This document shows positions 5,733 through 10,396 of a DNA stretch of 10,396 nt, piece by piece. The notes under the pieces are model-generated. The model was not told the DNA's origin. It ran no database searches and saw only the letters and a list, made by a program, of their open reading frames with translations. Origin of the DNA: DATFWK01 sp035259345 (GTDB taxonomy: Bacteria > Actinomycetota > Thermoleophilia > Miltoncostaeales > Miltoncostaeaceae); the NCBI GenBank assembly GCA_035259345.1, contig DATFWK010000059.1, positions 1 through 10,396 on the forward strand, given 5' to 3'. A program made the translations under genes and the position numbers. The first letter of the stretch is position 1; every line of letters begins with the position of its first letter.

Positions 5733-5749
5733 GCGGCGCCGGGCGCCGC
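5733..5749. repeat. Perfect 17-bp GC palindrome upstream of the SnoaL-like gene
   Basis: GCGGCGCC and GGCGCCGC flank one G. It ends 37 bases before the ATG of the SnoaL-like gene, in the 137-base gap between that gene and the divergent DUF4395 gene. It may be an operator or a leader hairpin, but such GC-only palindromes also arise by chance here. I see no convincing promoter boxes in the same gap. Confidence 0.4.
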
Positions 5750-5786
5750 TCGGGCGAATCGTCGCCGCAACCGAGAGGGGAATGAC

Positions 5787-6227
5787 ATGTGTGACCTTCG
5801 CGCGATCGCGATGCGCTACGCCGACGAGGTCTGGAACGGACGCCGGATGGAGGTCGTCGACGAGCTGTTCACGGAGGGCCACCGCTACCACGACCCGGCG
5901 TTGCCGGACCTGCCGACCGGCCCCGAGGGGGTCCGCCGGCGTGTCGAGACCTATCTCGGCGCGGTCCCCGACGCCATCGTGACCATCGAGGACACGATCA
6001 TCGACGGCGACCGGATCGCCGCGCGCTGGTCCTGGGGCGGGACCAACACGGGCGAGATCCTCGGCATGCCGCCCACCGGCCGCTCGGCGTCGATCACCGG
6101 CTGCCATCTCTTCCGCTTCGAGGGCGACCGGATCGCCGAGACGTGGGCCTTCGCCGACACCCTGGGCCTCCTGACCCAGCTCGGCCTGGCTCAGATCGGC
6201 CCGGTGCCGGCCACCGTCGCGTCGTAG
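5787..6227 (+). CDS. SnoaL-like / ester cyclase-family protein (NTF2-like fold)
   Basis: This 146-residue protein starts at the ATG at 5787, six bases after GAGAGGGG, which is preferred over an upstream in-frame ATG at 5721 that would add a low-complexity arginine-rich leader. Family features include YADEVWNGRRMEVVDELF (11-28), HRYHDPALPDLPTGPEGV (32-49), IEDTIIDGDRIAARWSWGGTNTGE (67-90), GMPPTGRSASITGCHLFRFEGDRIAETWAFAD (93-124) and a Leu-rich end with QLGL. This is the SnoaL-like polyketide-cyclase pattern of an NTF2-like cone fold. Many such proteins lie outside polyketide clusters and have unknown substrates; no polyketide genes are visible here. The 3' end overlaps the convergent J-domain-like gene by 37 bases. 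Confidence 0.85.
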   Translation: MCDLRAIAMRYADEVWNGRRMEVVDELFTEGHRYHDPALPDLPTGPEGVRRRVETYLGAVPDAIVTIEDTIIDGDRIAARWSWGGTNTGEILGMPPTGRSASITGCHLFRFEGDRIAETWAFADTLGLLTQLGLAQIGPVPATVAS

Positions 6228-6445
6228 GCGGCGCGGCGCTCGGGGTCCGACAGCACGTGGTGGGCGCGGTTGAGCGCGACCAGCCGCTGGTAGGCGTCGT
6301 CCGCGCCCCCCACCATCGCCATCTCACGCAGGACCGTGAAGGCCGCGTCGATGACCTCGGCGCAGGCGGCGCGGTCGACCTGCAGCACGGCGTAGTGGTC
6401 CTCCCCGGCCGCGGGCTCGGCGGCTACGCCTTCGCCTCGAGCCAC
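6191..6445 (-). CDS. Small J-domain-like protein lacking the HPD motif
   Basis: The predicted protein has 84 residues if it starts at GTG 6445, which overlaps the polA 3' end by 22 bases; an alternative GTG lies at 6502. Residues 16-75 follow the J-domain plan: DHYAVLQV (helix I entry), AEVIDAAFTVLREMA (helix II), YQRLVALNRAHHVLSDPERRAAYD (helices III-IV). The last part is the most diagnostic. The HPD tripeptide needed to stimulate DnaK ATPase is absent; VGGADDA stands in its place. So it would be a J-like protein that probably does not activate Hsp70. The Shine-Dalgarno sequence is weak, and expression by coupling to polA is plausible. It overlaps the SnoaL-like gene tail to tail. Confidence 0.6.
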   Translation of the reverse strand: MARGEGVAAEPAAGEDHYAVLQVDRAACAEVIDAAFTVLREMAMVGGADDAYQRLVALNRAHHVLSDPERRAAYDATVAGTGPI

Positions 6446-9030
6446 GTCTCGCCGATGCCGACGTCGACCTCGAGCGGCGGGTCGAGCGGGTAGGCGCCGC
6501 ACATCGCGCCCCTGACGAGCTCGATCGCGCGCGGCACCTCACGCTCTGGCGCCTCGACCAGCAGCTCGTCGTGGATCTGCAGCACCAGGCGCGCGGCGAT
6601 CCCCTCCTCGGCGAGCGCCCGGTGCGCGGCCACCATCGCGACCTTGATGATGTCCGCGGCCGAGCCCTGGATCACCGTGTTGACGGCGAGCCGCTCGCCG
6701 AGGTTGCGCTGCTGGACCGTGCGCCCGACGAGCTCAGGGATCGGCCGGCGGCGGCCGAGCAGCGTGGTCACGTAGCCCTCCTGCGCGGCCCCGGCGATCG
6801 TCGAGTCGATGAAGCTCCGCACGCGCGGGTAGCGGGCGAGGTACGCGGCGATGTAGGCGCCGGCCTCGTCGCGCTCGATGCCCAGCTGGTCGGCAAGCCC
6901 GAACGGGCTGATCCCGTAGACGATGCCGAAGTTGACGGCCTTGGCGCGGTCGCGGGTCGTGCGGTCGACGTCCGGCGGGCTCATGCCGAAGACCTCGGCG
7001 GCCGTCGCGCGGTGGATGTCCTCCCCGAGACGGAACGCCTCCTTGAGGCTCGGCTCGTCGGAGCAGTAGGCAAGGATGCGCAGCTCGACCTGGCTGTAGT
7101 CGAAGCTCACGAGGCGCGCGCCCTCGTCGGCGATGAAGGCGCCGCGGATCTCGCGGCCGACCTCGGTCCGGATCGGGATGTTCTGGAGGTTCGGGTTGGT
7201 GGACGAGAGCCGGCCGGTCTCCGCCACGGTCTGGTTGAACGTCGTGTGGAGGCGCCCGTTCGCGTCCACCTGCTCCGGCAGCGCCGCGAGGTACGTGCCG
7301 TCGAGCTTGGTGAGCTCGCGGTACTCGCCGATCAGCCGCACGATCGGGTGGCGGTCCTCGAGCAGCCGCAGCACGCGCCGGTCGGTCGACCAGCCGGTCT
7401 TCGCGCGGCGGAAGGTCGGCAGCCCGAGCCGCTCGAAGAGCACCTGGCCCAGCTGCTTGGGCGAGTCGATCACGAACTCGCCGCCGGCCAGCTCCCAGAT
7501 CTGGTCGCGCAGCTCGTCGGCCCGGTCGCGCACGCGCGCCGCGATCTCGCCGAGGCGGTGCGTGTCGAGCTTCACTCCGGCCCGCTCCATGTCCGCAAGC
7601 ACCCGGGTGAGCGGAAGCTCGACCTCCCGGAACAGGTGGTCGAGCCCCTCGGCCCGGATCCGCTCGGCCTGCCGCGGCGCGAGCGCGGCGACCAGCGCCG
7701 CTCCCCGCACGGCCGGGTCCTCCGCGTCGGCGCCGAGGCCCGCCTCCTCCGCCAGCTCGTCGAGGTCGTAGCTCCGCCGCCGGGGCTCCAGCAGGTAGGC
7801 GCCGATCTCCGTGTCGTGGGCGGGCGCGTCGAAGCGCGTGACGACCGCCTCGGGCAGGGCCTTGAAGTCGTGCGCGGCGACCGGACGGCCGTCGAGCGCC
7901 GCCGCAAGCGCTGCGTCCGCCCCCTCCCCCGCCGGGCCGGCGAGCACCTCGCCGGGCCCCGTCGCCACGGCCCAGGCGTCCTCCGCCACGGCGACGGCCA
8001 GCCCGCCCTCCGAGCCGGCGAGCCGCAGGGCGAGGCCCTCCGGCGCGATCGGCTCGACCTGCACGTGGATGAGCTCGGCCGGCGGCGCCGGCGCGGCCGG
8101 GCCCTCCGCAAGCTCGTCCAGGCGGCGCGCGAGCGACTGGAACTCGAGATCCCGGAACAGGTCCTCGAGGGCCGCCCGTCGCTCGGGGCCGAGGTCGAGG
8201 GCCGGGACCTCCTCGAGGGCGAGCTCGACCGGGGCGGCCGTGTCGATGACGGCAAGCTCGCGCATCTTGCGCGGTGTGTCGCCGGCCGCGGCCAGCGCCT
8301 CGCGCCGCTTCGGCGTCTGCTCCGAGGCGTGGGCCAGGACGCCCTCGAGGTCGCCGTAGCGCTGGATGAGCTGGGAGGCGCCCTTCTCGCCGATGCCGGG
8401 CACCCCCGGCAGGTTGTCCGAGTTGTCGCCGACGAGCGCGCGGAAGTCCGGCATGCGCTCGGGCTCGATGCCGTAGCGCTCGAGCACCTGCTCCGGGGCG
8501 TAGCGCGTGGTGTCCGTGACCCCGCGGCCGGTCGCCAGCACGCTGACGCGGTCGTTCACCAGCTGGAAGGTGTCACGGTCGCCGGTGAGGATCGTCACGC
8601 GCTCGCCGGCCTCGGCCGCGCGCCGGGCGAGCGTGCCGATCACGTCGTCGGCCTCGAACCCCGGGAGCTCCACGTTCGTGAACCCGAAGGCCTCCATCAT
8701 CGGCCGGAATCGCGGGGACTGCTCGCGCAGGAGGTCCGGCGTCGTGCTGCGGCCGGCCTTGTACTCGGGATAGGCCTCGTGGCGGAAGGTCGGCCCGGGA
8801 GCGTCCCACGCGACGATCACGCGGGCGGGCCGCTCCTCGATGAGGACCTTCATCATCATGGCCGCCAGCCCGTAGAGCGCGTTCGTCGGGAACCCGGCCG
8901 ACGTCGAGATCGTGTCGGGCAGCGCGAAGAAGGCGCGGTAGGCGAGGCTGTTGCCGTCGACGAGCATGAGCTCGCCCTCGCGCGCAGTGACTTCGCCGTC
9001 CTGGGGACGCTCGTCCGTGGAGGTGGACAC
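6424..9030 (-). CDS. polA: DNA polymerase I
   Basis: This 868-residue protein fills repair gaps and removes RNA primers. The 5' nuclease domain (about 21-305) shows LVDGNSLAYRAFFALP (Asp25), EADDVIGTLA (126-135), TGDRDTFQL (149-157) and GDNSDNLPGVPGIGEKGA (201-218). The middle 3' exonuclease domain (about 325-490) is degenerate: the first Asp-x-Glu motif is missing and the NLKYD equivalent reads DFKAL. The polymerase domain has motif A DYSQVELR (644-651), the O-helix RDRAKAVNFGIVYG (693-706, Lys697, Phe701, Tyr705) and motif C QIHDELLVEA (818-827, Asp821, Glu822). The start is GTG at 9030 without a Shine-Dalgarno sequence. An ATG at 8967 would give a shorter family-like N-terminus (MLVDGNS). 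It is divergent from the malic enzyme gene. Confidence 0.97.
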   Translation of the reverse strand: MSTSTDERPQDGEVTAREGELMLVDGNSLAYRAFFALPDTISTSAGFPTNALYGLAAMMMKVLIEERPARVIVAWDAPGPTFRHEAYPEYKAGRSTTPDLLREQSPRFRPMMEAFGFTNVELPGFEADDVIGTLARRAAEAGERVTILTGDRDTFQLVNDRVSVLATGRGVTDTTRYAPEQVLERYGIEPERMPDFRALVGDNSDNLPGVPGIGEKGASQLIQRYGDLEGVLAHASEQTPKRREALAAAGDTPRKMRELAVIDTAAPVELALEEVPALDLGPERRAALEDLFRDLEFQSLARRLDELAEGPAAPAPPAELIHVQVEPIAPEGLALRLAGSEGGLAVAVAEDAWAVATGPGEVLAGPAGEGADAALAAALDGRPVAAHDFKALPEAVVTRFDAPAHDTEIGAYLLEPRRRSYDLDELAEEAGLGADAEDPAVRGAALVAALAPRQAERIRAEGLDHLFREVELPLTRVLADMERAGVKLDTHRLGEIAARVRDRADELRDQIWELAGGEFVIDSPKQLGQVLFERLGLPTFRRAKTGWSTDRRVLRLLEDRHPIVRLIGEYRELTKLDGTYLAALPEQVDANGRLHTTFNQTVAETGRLSSTNPNLQNIPIRTEVGREIRGAFIADEGARLVSFDYSQVELRILAYCSDEPSLKEAFRLGEDIHRATAAEVFGMSPPDVDRTTRDRAKAVNFGIVYGISPFGLADQLGIERDEAGAYIAAYLARYPRVRSFIDSTIAGAAQEGYVTTLLGRRRPIPELVGRTVQQRNLGERLAVNTVIQGSAADIIKVAMVAAHRALAEEGIAARLVLQIHDELLVEAPEREVPRAIELVRGAMCGAYPLDPPLEVDVGIGETWLEAKA

Positions 9031-9038
9031 GCACGGCG

Positions 9039-9044
9039 AGGATA
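9039..9044 (-). promoter_or_regulatory. Possible -10 box for a leaderless polA transcript
   Basis: The minus strand reads TATCCT, ending eight bases before the GTG at 9030. Transcription would begin at or within about two bases of the start codon. Together with the lack of a Shine-Dalgarno sequence this fits leaderless expression. I see no clear -35 box. Confidence 0.35.
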
Positions 9045-9056
9045 CCCCCCGGCGGC

Positions 9057-9062
9057 TATGCT
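9057..9062 (+). promoter_or_regulatory. Possible -10 box of the malic enzyme gene
   Basis: The sequence is TATGCT, four of six matches to TATAAT, 36 bases before the GTG start in the 68-base gap divergent to polA. It would give a leader of roughly 30 bases containing AGGAGG. No clear -35 box is visible. Confidence 0.35.
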
Positions 9063-9098
9063 CCGACCCCCTCGAACCCGCCGACCAGGAGGCGCGCC

Positions 9099-10396
<1,298 letters not shown>

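Overview
The window is a GC-rich, densely packed bacterial chromosome segment with 12 protein genes and no RNA gene, CRISPR array or insertion sequence that I can support. The order polA ... rpsA - coaE on one strand is a known actinobacterial arrangement (it occurs in Mycobacterium). The DUF4395-thioredoxin protein, the ACT-malic enzyme and the strong GC bias also fit Actinomycetota. A deep-branching class such as Thermoleophilia is my inference and is not proven by the sequence.

Layout, left to right. Bases 2-367 (+) are the 3' part of a glyoxalase I-like gene. It converges, with a shared CTAG stop, on a minus-strand pair at 364-1276: a DUF4260 membrane protein gene followed by a TetR regulator. 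Upstream of that pair (1295-1343) lie a sigma70-type promoter and two palindromic operators spaced 22 bp apart, which looks like an autoregulated module. From 1351 to 4828 (-) runs a probable operon, in transcription order rpsA (ribosomal protein S1 with a very long acidic tail), coaE (no ATG, GTG or TTG at the expected start; probably ATT), a membrane-anchored lytic transglycosylase (GTGA overlap with coaE) and a GNAT acetyltransferase. The rpsA promoter and a strong leader hairpin lie at 4867-4905. Upstream of it, at 4930-5649 (-), is a DUF4395 membrane domain fused to a thioredoxin-like domain.

At 5787-6227 (+) is a SnoaL-like protein gene. It overlaps tail to tail with a small HPD-less J-domain-like gene (6191-6445, -), which in turn overlaps the end of polA (6424-9030, -). 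The last gene (9099 to the window end, +) diverges from polA and encodes an ACT-domain NAD-type malic enzyme, cut off at its C-terminus.

Functionally the core is housekeeping: DNA repair and Okazaki-fragment processing (PolA), translation (S1), CoA synthesis (CoaE), cell-wall turnover (transglycosylase) and central carbon metabolism (malic enzyme). The accessory elements are the TetR/DUF4260 module, the membrane thioredoxin fusion, the SnoaL-like protein and the J-like protein. I see no clear undescribed multi-gene defence or mobile system. The best leads are the tandem operators, the apparent AUU start of coaE, the S1 tail and the rpsA leader hairpin. No stretch above 300 bases lacks a gene.
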